DNA from: Ruminococcaceae bacterium UBA7080
GTDB taxonomy: Bacteria > Bacillota > Clostridia > Oscillospirales > Acutalibacteraceae
Length of the DNA: 44,015 nt
Direction: 5' to 3'
Assembly (NCBI GenBank): GCA_002493595.1
Contig: DKZG01000005.1
Coordinates: forward strand, 1-44,015
The notes under the pieces: generated by a model
What the model saw: the letters and a program-made list of their open reading frames with translations, nothing else
Databases searched by the model: none
Told to the model about the DNA's origin: nothing
Made by a program: the position numbers and the translations under genes
Shown here: piece by piece, positions 23,724 through 32,463 of the stretch
Layout of the letters: each line of letters opens with the position of its first letter
Position numbering within the stretch: the first letter of the stretch is position 1

Positions 23724-24977
23724 TTATTCATAAAGCGGGTATTTAGCACAAATCTGTGCAACACCACTTGTAATTTCCTCTTTTTTATTTTCAAAATCAG
23801 TTACAGCAAGATAAATATACTCAGCAATTTTATCCATATCCTCGGTATTAAGGCCCCTTGTTGTAGCAGCGGGCGTACCGATACGAACACCTGATGTAAC
23901 AAATGGTGAAAGCGGCTCATTAGGAACAGTGTTCTTATTAAGAGTAATATGAACCTCGTCAAGTCTATGCTCAAGCTCTTTACCTGTAACATCCGTGCCA
24001 CGAAGGTCAAGAAGACAAAGATGATTATCAGTACCGCCGGAAACAAGATTAAGACCTCTCTTTGTAAGACCGTCGGCAAGTGCCCTCGCATTGTCAATAA
24101 CTCTTTGCTGATACTCCTTAAACTCAGGCTTGAGAGCTTCACCAAAGCATACTGCCTTACCGGCAATTACATGCATAAGCGGACCGCCCTGTGACCCCGG
24201 GAAGACGGCTGAATTAAGCTTTTTAGCCAAGTACTCATTATTGCAAAGAATAAGACCGCCTCTTGGTCCGCGGAGTGTTTTGTGTGTAGTTGTGGTAACA
24301 ACATCGGCATATGCAATCGGTGACTGATGAAGGCCTGCAGCAACCAGACCTGCAATATGTGCCATATCAACCATAAACATGGCTCCATTTGCATGAGCAA
24401 TATCAGCCATTGTTTTAAAATCAATCTCTCTAGGATAAGCTGATGCACCGGCTACAACAAGCTTAGGCTTAACCTTATTAACCTGCTTAGCAAATTCCTT
24501 AAGGTCAATATAACCCTCATCATCAACACCATATGGTACAAAATTAAAATATTTGCCGCTGATATTTGCAGGTGAACCATGGGTAAGGTGACCACCGTTA
24601 TCAAGGCTCATACCCATAACCGTGTCGCCCGGCTTAAGCAGAGCAAGATACACAGCTGTATTAGCCTGCGCACCTGAATGTGGCTGAACATTTGCAAAAT
24701 TGCAGCCAAAAAGCTCACATGCTCTTTTAATAGCAATTTCCTCTACAATATCAACAAACTGGCAACCGCCGTAATATCTTTTTGCAGGCAGACCCTCTGC
24801 GTACTTATTTGTAAGCACAGAACCCATAGCCGCCATAACCTGCGGTGAAACAAGGTTTTCAGAAGCGATAAGCTCAATATTTTCTCTCTGGCGCTTAAGT
24901 TCAAGAGCCATTGCGTCAGCAACCTCCTTATCTGTCTCTGCAACCTTTGCAATAGAATCATAATAATCAGGAAACAT
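23724..24977 (-). CDS. glyA: Serine hydroxymethyltransferase
   Basis: The 417-aa PLP enzyme interconverts serine and glycine with tetrahydrofolate. Signatures are ELIASENLVS, NKYAEGLPAKRYYGGC, NVQPHSGAQAN, MVDMAHIAGLVAAG, TTTTHKTLRGPRGG with the PLP lysine, and GVRIGTPAATTRG. The start at 24977 (MFPDYYDS) has GGAGG eight bases upstream; a TTG five codons earlier overlaps that site. It heads the operon running to trpS. The reason for pairing with teichoic-acid genes is not evident. Confidence 0.97.
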   Translation of the reverse strand: MFPDYYDSIAKVAETDKEVADAMALELKRQRENIELIASENLVSPQVMAAMGSVLTNKYAEGLPAKRYYGGCQFVDIVEEIAIKRACELFGCNFANVQPHSGAQANTAVYLALLKPGDTVMGMSLDNGGHLTHGSPANISGKYFNFVPYGVDDEGYIDLKEFAKQVNKVKPKLVVAGASAYPREIDFKTMADIAHANGAMFMVDMAHIAGLVAAGLHQSPIAYADVVTTTTHKTLRGPRGGLILCNNEYLAKKLNSAVFPGSQGGPLMHVIAGKAVCFGEALKPEFKEYQQRVIDNARALADGLTKRGLNLVSGGTDNHLCLLDLRGTDVTGKELEHRLDEVHITLNKNTVPNEPLSPFVTSGVRIGTPAATTRGLNTEDMDKIAEYIYLAVTDFENKKEEITSGVAQICAKYPLYE

Positions 24978-25013
24978 TTTAAAATCCTCCAATATCTAAA
25001 TTTATTCGGATAT

Positions 25014-25042
25014 ATAATATCATAAAAAGAAATAATATACAA
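25014..25042 (-). promoter_or_regulatory. Promoter of glyA operon
   Basis: On the minus strand TTGTAT (25037-25042), 17 bases and TATTAT (25014-25019) lie about 37 bases upstream of the glyA start. The site is back to back with the yebC promoter. Confidence 0.6.
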
Positions 25043-25057
25043 TACTAATTTTAACAC

Positions 25058-25086
25058 TTGAAAGATAGTATATTATGTGATAAAAT
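25058..25086 (+). promoter_or_regulatory. Promoter of yebC
   Basis: TTGAAA (25058-25063), 17 bases and TAAAAT (25081-25086) lie 35 bases before the start codon. Confidence 0.6.
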
Positions 25087-25121
25087 CTTTCTGTTAAAAT
25101 TTGTTATAACGGAGTGATAAA

Positions 25122-25865
25122 ATGAGCGGACATAATAAATGGAGCACCATAAAAAGAAAAAAGGGTGCAAACGACGCAGCACGTGCAAAAGTATTCACAA
25201 AAATCGGCAGAGAACTTGCCGTTGCAGTTAAAAACGGCGGTCCTGACCCCAATAATAATGCTAAACTTCGTGATGTTATTGCAAAGGCCAAGCAAAACAA
25301 TGTGCCTAATGACAACATTGACAGAATGCTAAAAAAAGCTGCGGGCGAAGGTGACAGTACAAATTACGAAGAAATCGTTTATGAAGGCTATGGCCCTTCA
25401 GGTGTTGCCGTGGTTGTTGAAACGCTTACGGATAACAGAAACCGAACAGCATCCGAAGTTCGTCACTATTTTGACAAGGCCGGCGGAAATATGGGTACTC
25501 CGGGTTCCGTTACATTTATGTTTGGCAAGGAAGGCGTTATCGTTATTGAAAAAGAAGACGTTGATGAGGATCAGCTGATGGAAGATGCTCTTGAGGCCGG
25601 TGCTGCGGATTTTCTCACGGATGACGAGGATATTTTTGAAATCAGAACAGAGGCTTCGGATGTCGGTGCTGTTCGTGATGAACTTGAAGTGAAAGGCTAC
25701 AGCATAGTTTCATCAGAGCCTGCTTACATCCCTCAAACCTATACCAGACTTGAATCCGAAGATGATATGAAAGCAATGTCAAAAATGATTGATATGTTTG
25801 AAGAAAATGATGACGTTCAAAATATTTGGCACAACTGGGAAAACGAAGACGAATATGAAGGTTAA
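25122..25865 (+). CDS. YebC/PmpR family protein (translation factor or transcriptional regulator)
   Basis: The 247-aa protein begins MSGHNKWSTIKRKKGANDAARAK, the family signature, with IGRELAVAVKNGG, PNDNIDRMLKKAAG and YEGYGPSGVAVVVE following. Its acidic C-terminal part is normal for the family. Family members were described as DNA-binding regulators; more recent work ties some to relief of ribosome stalling on proline stretches. It is monocistronic with its own promoter and terminator. An ACGGAGTGA ribosome site lies before the ATG. Confidence 0.95.
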   Translation: MSGHNKWSTIKRKKGANDAARAKVFTKIGRELAVAVKNGGPDPNNNAKLRDVIAKAKQNNVPNDNIDRMLKKAAGEGDSTNYEEIVYEGYGPSGVAVVVETLTDNRNRTASEVRHYFDKAGGNMGTPGSVTFMFGKEGVIVIEKEDVDEDQLMEDALEAGAADFLTDDEDIFEIRTEASDVGAVRDELEVKGYSIVSSEPAYIPQTYTRLESEDDMKAMSKMIDMFEENDDVQNIWHNWENEDEYEG

Positions 25866-25866
25866 T

Positions 25867-25912
25867 AAAAAAACATCCTTTTGCATAAATATCTGCAAAA
25901 GGATGTTTTTTT
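25867..25912. terminator. Bidirectional terminator between yebC and the nucleoside transporter operon
   Basis: A 19-bp perfect stem (AAAAAAACATCCTTTTGCA with its complement), loop TAAATATC, has T-runs on both strands. It serves yebC (plus). It could also end transcripts of the convergent transporter operon, which has no other clear terminator. Confidence 0.9.
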
Positions 25913-26028
25913 ATTCAATAAGTCTTATCTTTCAATCCGTCTGTTAAACAGTATCATTAAAAAACAGGATATCCAAAGCCGCCCTGCATTCCTGAAGGGG
26001 AATTGCTTGACCTGCTTATGAATAAGCA

Positions 26029-27027
26029 TTATCGCTCTTCCCTGAAATAGGATAGTCCCAAAGCAGCAGGACCGAGATTTTCCTTTTTATTGCGCATGGA
26101 ACTGATGATGAGAACGATAATCGTTACAACATACGGCAGCATTTTAATAAGCTCCTGCGTACGAAGTGCCAAGCCGGGAATATAAAGATAAATGATATAG
26201 AGTCCGCCAAAGAGAATGGAACCGGGGATACTCAAATCCGGCTTCCATATTGCAAATATAACCAGGGCAATTGCCAACCATCCCCTATCACCGAAGCCTT
26301 CATTTGACCATACACCGCAGGCATAGTCCATTACATAATAAAGACCCCCGAGACCGGCAATCACGCTGCCGATACAGGTTGCAAGATATTTTGATTTTTC
26401 AACGTTAATACCTGCAGCATCGGCAGTTGCAGGGTTTTCTCCCACTGCTCTCAAATGCAGTCCGCCTCTCGTTTTTCTAAGAAAAACAGCACAAACTACA
26501 GCAATAATTATTGCAAGATAAGTCATAAAGCCATACGATAAAAACATTTTACCGAACCAGCCTGTATTTTCAGCCATCGGAAGAGTTGCCCTAAAAAATG
26601 AGCTTGTATTTGTGAGTGCAACCGATGGAATTTCACTTCCTGTCAGCTTAACAAGTGATCCGCCGAAGAAATTACCGAACCCAACACCGAAGGTGGTAAT
26701 GGCAAGACCTGTTACATTTTGATTTGCTCTGAGTGTAACTGTGAGAAAGCAGTAAATAAGGCCCATAACAGCGGAACCGAGCATGCTGCAAAGCATAGGA
26801 ATAAGGACTGCCAGAACCGGATTGATCGATTCGGGATTTGCAAGCGACTGTTCATAAAGAAAAGCACCGATTACACCGCTGATACCACCCACATACATAA
26901 TACCCGGTATACCTAAGTTCAAATTACCGGATTTTTCAGTCAGTATTTCACCGGTTGAACCGAATAAAAGCGGTATACCCTGAACAACAGCACGCTGAAG
27001 AAAAGTAATGATTGTAGAAAATAACAT
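26029..27027 (-). CDS. nupQ: Nucleoside ABC transporter permease (NupQ-like)
   Basis: The 332-aa membrane protein has about eight to ten hydrophobic segments and family motifs GEILTEKSGNLNLGIPGIM near the N-terminus and LRAVGENPATADAAGINV in the cytoplasmic loop (about 190). It belongs to the BPD_transp_2 permeases of sugar/nucleoside uptake systems. It is the last gene of the transporter set and starts two bases after nupP, so the two are coupled. With NupP it forms the membrane channel. Confidence 0.9.
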   Translation of the reverse strand: MLFSTIITFLQRAVVQGIPLLFGSTGEILTEKSGNLNLGIPGIMYVGGISGVIGAFLYEQSLANPESINPVLAVLIPMLCSMLGSAVMGLIYCFLTVTLRANQNVTGLAITTFGVGFGNFFGGSLVKLTGSEIPSVALTNTSSFFRATLPMAENTGWFGKMFLSYGFMTYLAIIIAVVCAVFLRKTRGGLHLRAVGENPATADAAGINVEKSKYLATCIGSVIAGLGGLYYVMDYACGVWSNEGFGDRGWLAIALVIFAIWKPDLSIPGSILFGGLYIIYLYIPGLALRTQELIKMLPYVVTIIVLIISSMRNKKENLGPAALGLSYFREER

Positions 27028-27028
27028 A

Positions 27029-28135
27029 TTACTTTACCTCCTTACGTGAACTGTGAAATTTAATTTGATAATGGATAAAGAATTCACTGCCGATAATGAA
27101 AAACAAAATTATGCCTGTTATAATATCAGCAAAAGATTGATTTAAATTAAATACAGTTGAGATTTCGTTTGCACCCTTTTCAAGAAATACAAGAATAAAG
27201 GATGTAATTATCATATAAATCGGATTGAATTTCGCAAGCCAAGATACCATAATTGCCGTAAATCCGCGATTGTCTGCCGTTGTGGTTGTGATGGTGTGAT
27301 TTGTGCCGCCCACAAGAAGAAGACCTGCAATTCCACACACGGCACCTGAAAGAAACATCGTTCGAAGCACAACTTTTTTTACATGAATGCCTATGTATCT
27401 TGCCGTATTTTCGCTTTCTCCTACTACTGATATTTCATAGCCATGCTTGCTGTATTTAAGATAAACATACATAAACACAGTAATGATCAAAACAATCAGT
27501 ATATTGAGCAAATAGTCATATTCACCTATAACCGGAAACCAGCCTTCATGGTTTGTCTGATTTATAATACCGATTTTACCTGAACCTTTGGGAGATTCCC
27601 ACAGCATAACAAAATAAGACACAAGCTGTATCCCGACATAATTCATCATAAGCGTGAACAAAGTTTCATTCGTATTAAATTTCACCTTGAACACAGCCGG
27701 AATTACAGCCCAAACTGCACCTGCCAGTATGCTTGCAATAATCATAACAACAATAAGCAGAGCATTCGGAATTTTACCGCCCAGACAAATCATACATGCA
27801 GCAGTGGCAAGACCGCCTACAAGCACCTGCCCCTCTGCGCCGATATTCCAAAACTTCATTTTAAAAGCAGGCGTTATCGCAAGAGAAATGCACAAAAGCA
27901 TAGCCAGAGCCTGAAGCAAATTCCACACTCTTCGCGGAGTGCCGAAAGCGCCCTTAATCATCGTTACATAAACACTTATAGGATTTTCATTTGTTAAAAC
28001 CATTGTTAAAACCGCACATACAATAAGCGCGGCCGCAATTGCCGCTATTCGGATGAGCCACGAAATATACCATGGAAGGTTATCTCTTTTAGCGATATGA
28101 AAAAGAGGCTCACGGGCTTTTATCTTCTCACGCAT
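27029..28135 (-). CDS. nupP: Nucleoside ABC transporter permease (NupP-like)
   Basis: The 368-aa permease has an N-terminal cytoplasmic lead, a first membrane helix at about 24-46 and the usual FKMKFWNIGAEGQVLVGGL motif (about 108-126). Further features are a SVVGESENTARYIGIHV loop and C-terminal helices. It is the partner of NupQ. The start overlaps the nupO stop by eight bases. Length and order (ATPase, permease, permease) are as in nupNOPQ. Confidence 0.9.
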   Translation of the reverse strand: MREKIKAREPLFHIAKRDNLPWYISWLIRIAAIAAALIVCAVLTMVLTNENPISVYVTMIKGAFGTPRRVWNLLQALAMLLCISLAITPAFKMKFWNIGAEGQVLVGGLATAACMICLGGKIPNALLIVVMIIASILAGAVWAVIPAVFKVKFNTNETLFTLMMNYVGIQLVSYFVMLWESPKGSGKIGIINQTNHEGWFPVIGEYDYLLNILIVLIITVFMYVYLKYSKHGYEISVVGESENTARYIGIHVKKVVLRTMFLSGAVCGIAGLLLVGGTNHTITTTTADNRGFTAIMVSWLAKFNPIYMIITSFILVFLEKGANEISTVFNLNQSFADIITGIILFFIIGSEFFIHYQIKFHSSRKEVK

Positions 28136-29669
28136 CAGCTGTAACCTCCTCTTTTGAATTCTTTGTCATCAGCAATCCTATTTCCTCTTTAACTGCTGTT
28201 CTGCCGTCAACAATGCCTGTAATTCTGCCGGAATTAATAACCATAATTCTGTCGCAAAGGTCAATAAGAACATCTAAATCCTCGCCTACGAATATAACTG
28301 CCACACCGCTTTCTTTCTGCTTGGTAAGCAAATTATATATTGTGTACGAAGAATGAATATCAAGTCCCCTCACAGGATAAGCCGCCATAAGTACCTTTGG
28401 ATTGGCAGCAATTTCTCGACCTACAAGCACCTTTTGAACATTGCCACCCGAGAGCCTGCGAACCGGAGTTGATGAATTGGGTGTAATAACCTCAAGCCCC
28501 TTTATAATTCTCTCAGCTAAATCCTTCGGTGGTTTTCTGTTTAAGAAAACGGATTTGCCGTTTTTATAGCTTCGAAGCATCATATTATCAATAATATCCA
28601 TATTGCCGACAAGACCCATTCCGATTCTGTCCTCAGGGACGAAGGACAGCCTTACACCCAAATCTCGGATTTGAGTCGGCGTTTTATCACAAAGATTAAT
28701 GGTTTCACCATTTTCTTCATTATAAAGTATTTCGCCTGTTTTCGGTCTGCATAGTCCTGCAATTGCCTCAAGCAATTCACGCTGCCCGCTGCCGGCAATA
28801 CACGCAATACCTAATATTTCACCTGATTTTGCAGTAAATGAAATATGATCAAGCACTTTTCGGCCTTCACTGTTCTCAGCTGTAACATTTTTTACAATAA
28901 GTTTGTCCTGAGAGTTTTTAGGCTCAGGACGTTTGATATTCAGCTCCACTTTTTTGCCCACCATCATTTCCGTTAATGACTGCTCATTGGCATTCACAGT
29001 GTCAACAGTGCCGATATATTCACCCTTGCGCAAAACCGTGACTCTGTCCGTGAGTTCCAATACCTCGTGAAGCTTGTGTGTAATTATAATAATTGACTTA
29101 TTATCCTCGCGCATACGACGAAGAATGTCAAATAATTTTCCTGTTTCCTGCGGTGTAAGAACAGCTGTGGGTTCATCCAAAATCAGGATATCCGCACCTC
29201 TGTAAAGCACCTTAATAATTTCAACAGTCTGCTTCTCGGAAACAGACATTTCATAAATTTTTCTGTTTAAATCAATTTCAAAGCCATATTTTTCTGTAAT
29301 TTCACGTACTCTTTTTTCGGCTTCCTTAATATTGAATTTACCATCCTTTTTTACACCAAGCACAATATTTTCCGTAGCTGTAAAAACATCCACTAATTTA
29401 AAATGCTGATGTATCATGCCGATTCTATATTTGAAGGCATCCTTAGGCGATTTTATAATAACCTCATTACCGTCAACATAAATATGGCCCTCATCAGGAA
29501 AATAAATCCCCGAAACCATATTCATCAGAGTTGTTTTGCCGCTTCCGTTTTCGCCTAAAACAGCAAGAATTTCCCCTCTTCTTACTTTCAAATCAACATT
29601 TTTATTGGCAACAACACTTCCGAATTTTTTTGTTATTCCCTTTAATTCAATTGCTGTTTTTTCACCCAT
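28128..29669 (-). CDS. nupO: Nucleoside ABC transporter ATP-binding protein, two ABC domains (NupO-like)
   Basis: The 513-aa protein has two ABC cassettes. The first has Walker A GENGSGKTT (about 39-47), signature MSVSEKQ and Walker B ILILDEPTAVL. The second has a degenerate Walker A (GIACIAGSGQRELLEAIAG), signature LSGGNVQK and Walker B KVLMAAYPVRGLD. One canonical and one degenerate site is typical for sugar/nucleoside importers. It energises uptake through NupP/NupQ. Confidence 0.93.
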   Translation of the reverse strand: MGEKTAIELKGITKKFGSVVANKNVDLKVRRGEILAVLGENGSGKTTLMNMVSGIYFPDEGHIYVDGNEVIIKSPKDAFKYRIGMIHQHFKLVDVFTATENIVLGVKKDGKFNIKEAEKRVREITEKYGFEIDLNRKIYEMSVSEKQTVEIIKVLYRGADILILDEPTAVLTPQETGKLFDILRRMREDNKSIIIITHKLHEVLELTDRVTVLRKGEYIGTVDTVNANEQSLTEMMVGKKVELNIKRPEPKNSQDKLIVKNVTAENSEGRKVLDHISFTAKSGEILGIACIAGSGQRELLEAIAGLCRPKTGEILYNEENGETINLCDKTPTQIRDLGVRLSFVPEDRIGMGLVGNMDIIDNMMLRSYKNGKSVFLNRKPPKDLAERIIKGLEVITPNSSTPVRRLSGGNVQKVLVGREIAANPKVLMAAYPVRGLDIHSSYTIYNLLTKQKESGVAVIFVGEDLDVLIDLCDRIMVINSGRITGIVDGRTAVKEEIGLLMTKNSKEEVTADA

Positions 29670-29703
29670 AACAAGCCACCTTTACGCTGCTTAAAATGAT
29701 TAG

Positions 29704-29730
29704 GGTGACAAGGCTGTATGTCTTGCCACC
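29704..29730 (-). other. Hairpin between the binding-protein gene and nupO
   Basis: GGTGGCAAG and CTTGTCACC form a 9-bp stem (one G-U pair) 27 bases after the binding-protein stop, with no U-run. Such hairpins often stabilise the upstream message or attenuate reading into the ATPase gene, giving excess binding protein. Confidence 0.5.
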
Positions 29731-29756
29731 CATAATATTAGAATAATTTTTTGAGA

Positions 29757-31004
29757 TTAGCCGAAATTTGTATCCAAAAGATCTATTCCGTCAATCTGAA
29801 CATCAAAATAAGGAGCTGAACGCTTTTCAGACTCATGGAAATAACCATCTGAAATAACCTTAGTCTCATGCTTCATATCAGCATCTGAGTCAACATCAGC
29901 AAGATAGGAGTCAAGCTTTTTGCCCTCAACTGTGAAGGTTGATGTATCAAATACATGAAGAGTGCCTGCCTCAAGCTCTGCCTTAGCCTTATCTATTGCT
30001 TCCTGAGTACCCTTAGCTGCTGCCTTTTCATTCACTTCTGTAAGAAGAACAGCATCGTTCGCTATGCTGCCTGTCCAGTCAGCATCAATCTCTTTGTTAT
30101 CCATAACACTCTTAATAGCATATTGATAATAAGGAGCCCAGTTAATTCTTGATGACACGATAAATGTATTCGGGCAAGCCTTCACTGTGCTGCCATTGTA
30201 TGAAACGTTAGGAATACTTGCTGCTTCACATGCAGTAGGAGCTCCCATAGAGTCTGCATGCTGGCTGATAAGCTTGCAGCCGTTGGCAATAAGCTTATTA
30301 GCACCTTCCTTCTCTTTTGCTTCATTATACCAAGAACCTGTAAAAGTAACTTCCATTGTAGCTGTAGGACATACCGAACGTGCACCGAGGAAGAAGGAAG
30401 TATAACCGGAAATAACCTCAGCATAAGTGAAAGCACCTACATAACCGATTTTAGCTTCTTCTGCTTTAAAGAGACCTGCATCAATCATTTCATTGAGCTT
30501 CATACCTGCTGCAATACCTGCCAGGTAACGTCCTTCATAGATCGAAGCAAAAGCATTGTGGTAATTTTTAAGTCCCTGTGTGTGCGCCTTTGTACCGGTT
30601 GAATGACAAAACTGAACATTAGGATTCTTCACTGCAGCCTGTATCATAAAGTCCTCATGACCAAAACTGTCTGCAAAAATGATTGAACAGCCCTGCTCTA
30701 CAAGATCGATAGCTGCGTCATAGCATTCCTGACCTTCAGGTACATTCTTTTTGAAAATCTTGTTTTCATCCTTTACACCGAGCGCCTTGCAAGCTTCATC
30801 CGCAGCATTAATAAAGTTAAGATCATAAGTTGAGTTTTCATCATGCAGGAAAATAAATCCAACTTTGATATCCGTTGTGGATGTTGCAGCATTATCCTGC
30901 GTTTTATCATCTGATGCATCATCTTTGCCCGAACAGCCGGCAAAGCAGCCTACAACAAATAAAACCGAAAGGATAACTGCAAGAATTTTCTTTGTGAGTT
31001 TCAT
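29757..31004 (-). CDS. nupN: BMP-family substrate-binding lipoprotein (nucleoside uptake)
   Basis: The 415-aa protein has a lipoprotein signal (LFVVGCFAGCS; Cys24 is the likely lipidated residue, Cys20 an alternative), then a Ser/Asp-rich linker. The BMP domain follows: KVGFIFLHDENSTYDLNF, IIFADSFGHEDFM, NYHNAFASIYEGRYLAGIAAG, IGYVGAFTYAEVISGY, WAPYYQYAIKSVM. BMP proteins bind purine nucleosides and feed NupOPQ. GGAGG lies before the ATG. It lies 55 bases downstream of xpt, consistent with purine salvage. Confidence 0.92.
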   Translation of the reverse strand: MKLTKKILAVILSVLFVVGCFAGCSGKDDASDDKTQDNAATSTTDIKVGFIFLHDENSTYDLNFINAADEACKALGVKDENKIFKKNVPEGQECYDAAIDLVEQGCSIIFADSFGHEDFMIQAAVKNPNVQFCHSTGTKAHTQGLKNYHNAFASIYEGRYLAGIAAGMKLNEMIDAGLFKAEEAKIGYVGAFTYAEVISGYTSFFLGARSVCPTATMEVTFTGSWYNEAKEKEGANKLIANGCKLISQHADSMGAPTACEAASIPNVSYNGSTVKACPNTFIVSSRINWAPYYQYAIKSVMDNKEIDADWTGSIANDAVLLTEVNEKAAAKGTQEAIDKAKAELEAGTLHVFDTSTFTVEGKKLDSYLADVDSDADMKHETKVISDGYFHESEKRSAPYFDVQIDGIDLLDTNFG

Positions 31005-31059
31005 TTTTCTTCCTCCGTAAAAATTAGTATATTATAAGGCATTGTGCCGAATAACCGAT

Positions 31060-31638
31060 TTAATCTCTAAAATAAACATGTCCTGTTTCGTGGTCCATAC
31101 TCTCCACAATTGCAAGAGACTGCACATTAACTCCGCTGTCCCTAAGCTTGTCCCCTCCATGCTGAAATCCTTTTTCAATCACAACACCGCAGCCTGCAAG
31201 TGAAGCACCGCTATGATTTACCAAATCAATCAGACCGTTAAGTGCATTGCCTATTGCCAAAAAATCGTCAACAATAAGTACTCTGTCATTCTTATCAAGA
31301 AAACGCTTTGAAACAATAATGTCATATGTCGTACCATGTGTAAAGGATTCCACTTTAGAGGTATACACATCTCCGGCAATATTTTTCGTTTTTGTTTTTT
31401 TTGCGAAAACCAGCGGGCATTCAAATTCCTGTGCAACCAGTGCACCGATTGCTATTCCCGATGCTTCAATCGTAAGAATTTTATTAACACCTTCATCCTT
31501 AAACAGACGGTGAAATTCTTTTCCGACTTGGCGCATAAAAGGAATATCTATTCGATGATTGAGAAATCCGTCAACCTTAAGGATATTGCCCTCGTACACT
31601 TCCCCCTCGGAAATTATTTTCTTTTTTAATAACTCCAT
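31060..31638 (-). CDS. xpt: Xanthine phosphoribosyltransferase
   Basis: The 192-aa protein matches Xpt: MELLKKKIISEGEVYEGNILKVDGFLNHRID at the N-terminus, ILTIEASGIAIGALVA, and the PRPP-binding VLIVDDFLAIGNA (about 118-130). It makes XMP from xanthine and PRPP. The start at 31638 (MELL) agrees with the family. A TTG four codons earlier is possible, and no strong ribosome site is present for either. It is the first gene of the purine transporter operon. Confidence 0.94.
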   Translation of the reverse strand: MELLKKKIISEGEVYEGNILKVDGFLNHRIDIPFMRQVGKEFHRLFKDEGVNKILTIEASGIAIGALVAQEFECPLVFAKKTKTKNIAGDVYTSKVESFTHGTTYDIIVSKRFLDKNDRVLIVDDFLAIGNALNGLIDLVNHSGASLAGCGVVIEKGFQHGGDKLRDSGVNVQSLAIVESMDHETGHVYFRD

Positions 31639-31680
31639 AAATTGTACCAACCGAAAATGTGATTAATATATGCTATTATC

Positions 31681-31709
31681 ATATTATTACGTATCAGAAC
31701 AATTTGCAA
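31681..31709 (-). promoter_or_regulatory. Promoter of xpt-nupNOPQ
   Basis: On the minus strand TTGCAA (31704-31709), 17 bases and TAATAT (31681-31686) lie about 43 bases before the start. The untranslated leader is too short for a purine riboswitch. Confidence 0.6.
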
Positions 31710-31733
31710 TATTTTCAAGAATTTTGACATCAA

Positions 31734-31762
31734 ATTTTAATAATTATTCCTTTCAATTTATA
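31734..31762 (+). promoter_or_regulatory. Possible promoter of the small membrane protein/DUF523/kinase unit
   Basis: TTGACA (31734-31739), 17 bases and TTTATA (31757-31762) lie about 55 bases before 31818. Confidence 0.45.
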
Positions 31763-31817
31763 AAAATTCTGTAGACTAAGAATATGAGATATGTTACTAT
31801 AAAATCAGGTGATATTT

Positions 31818-32003
31818 ATGAATAATAAAAAAATCGCTTTCGCGGCAATACTGTTTATTGCCATTTTTCTCATAATCTGCTTGGCTCTTGCAGCTGCAGG
31901 CCATATTCCTTTTATCGGAAGAGCACTTTCACTTATTATTGCTGTTATTGCAATAATATTTGTTTTGGTATTTTTCATCATAATCAGTAAAAAGAAAAAA
32001 TAG
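31818..32003 (+). CDS. Small two-helix membrane protein, unrecognised
   Basis: This is a 61-aa peptide: MNNKK, a hydrophobic helix (IAFAAILFIAIFLIICLALAAAG, about 6-28), a short IPFIGR turn, a second helix (ALSLIIAVIAIIFVLVFFIIIS) and a KKKK tail. The AGGTGAT ribosome site favours 31818 over the GTG nine bases earlier. It precedes DUF523 by nine bases, so the genes are probably co-transcribed. No function can be assigned. Confidence 0.6.
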   Translation: MNNKKIAFAAILFIAIFLIICLALAAAGHIPFIGRALSLIIAVIAIIFVLVFFIIISKKKK

Positions 32004-32012
32004 GAGAACAAA

Positions 32013-32459
32013 ATGAAAATACTTGTCAGCGCCTGTCTTCTCGGCGAAAACTGCAAATACGACGGCGGGAACAATAAAAACGAGAATGTAATAGAACTGG
32101 GAAAAAAGCACAAACTTATACCCATTTGCCCTGAATGCTTTGCACAGCTGCCAACACCAAGACCACCGGCAGAAATCTCAAACGGCAGAGTATTCAATAA
32201 TTGCGCAGAGGATATAACAAGCTATTTCATTGATGGTGCTGAAAAGACGCTTTACATTGCCGAAGAAACCGGATGTCAGATTGCTGTTCTTAAGGAGCGA
32301 AGCCCATCCTGCGGCTTCGGCACAATATATGACGGCAGCTTTACAGGAAAAACAATAAAAGGAAACGGAATAGCAGCACAGCTTTTATATGAACACGGAA
32401 TAAAAATTCTGGGCGAAAGCCAAATTGATAAAATCAAAAAATATGATGAGATAGAATAA
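32013..32459 (+). CDS. DUF523 family protein
   Basis: The 148-aa protein matches DUF523: LVSACLLGENCKYDGGNN (about 4-21), LIPICPECFAQLPTPRPPAEI (about 35-55) and VLKERSPSCGFGTIYDG (about 92-108). The conserved Cys residues suggest a metal or Fe-S site. The biochemical role is unknown. The AGGAG site begins at the stop of the small membrane protein gene. Confidence 0.92.
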   Translation: MKILVSACLLGENCKYDGGNNKNENVIELGKKHKLIPICPECFAQLPTPRPPAEISNGRVFNNCAEDITSYFIDGAEKTLYIAEETGCQIAVLKERSPSCGFGTIYDGSFTGKTIKGNGIAAQLLYEHGIKILGESQIDKIKKYDEIE

Positions 32460-32463
32460 AATT

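Noticed and set aside
31639..31817. Purine riboswitch upstream of xpt
   Set aside because: The leader between the likely promoter (31681-31709) and xpt is about 40 bases, and the conserved aptamer core is absent.
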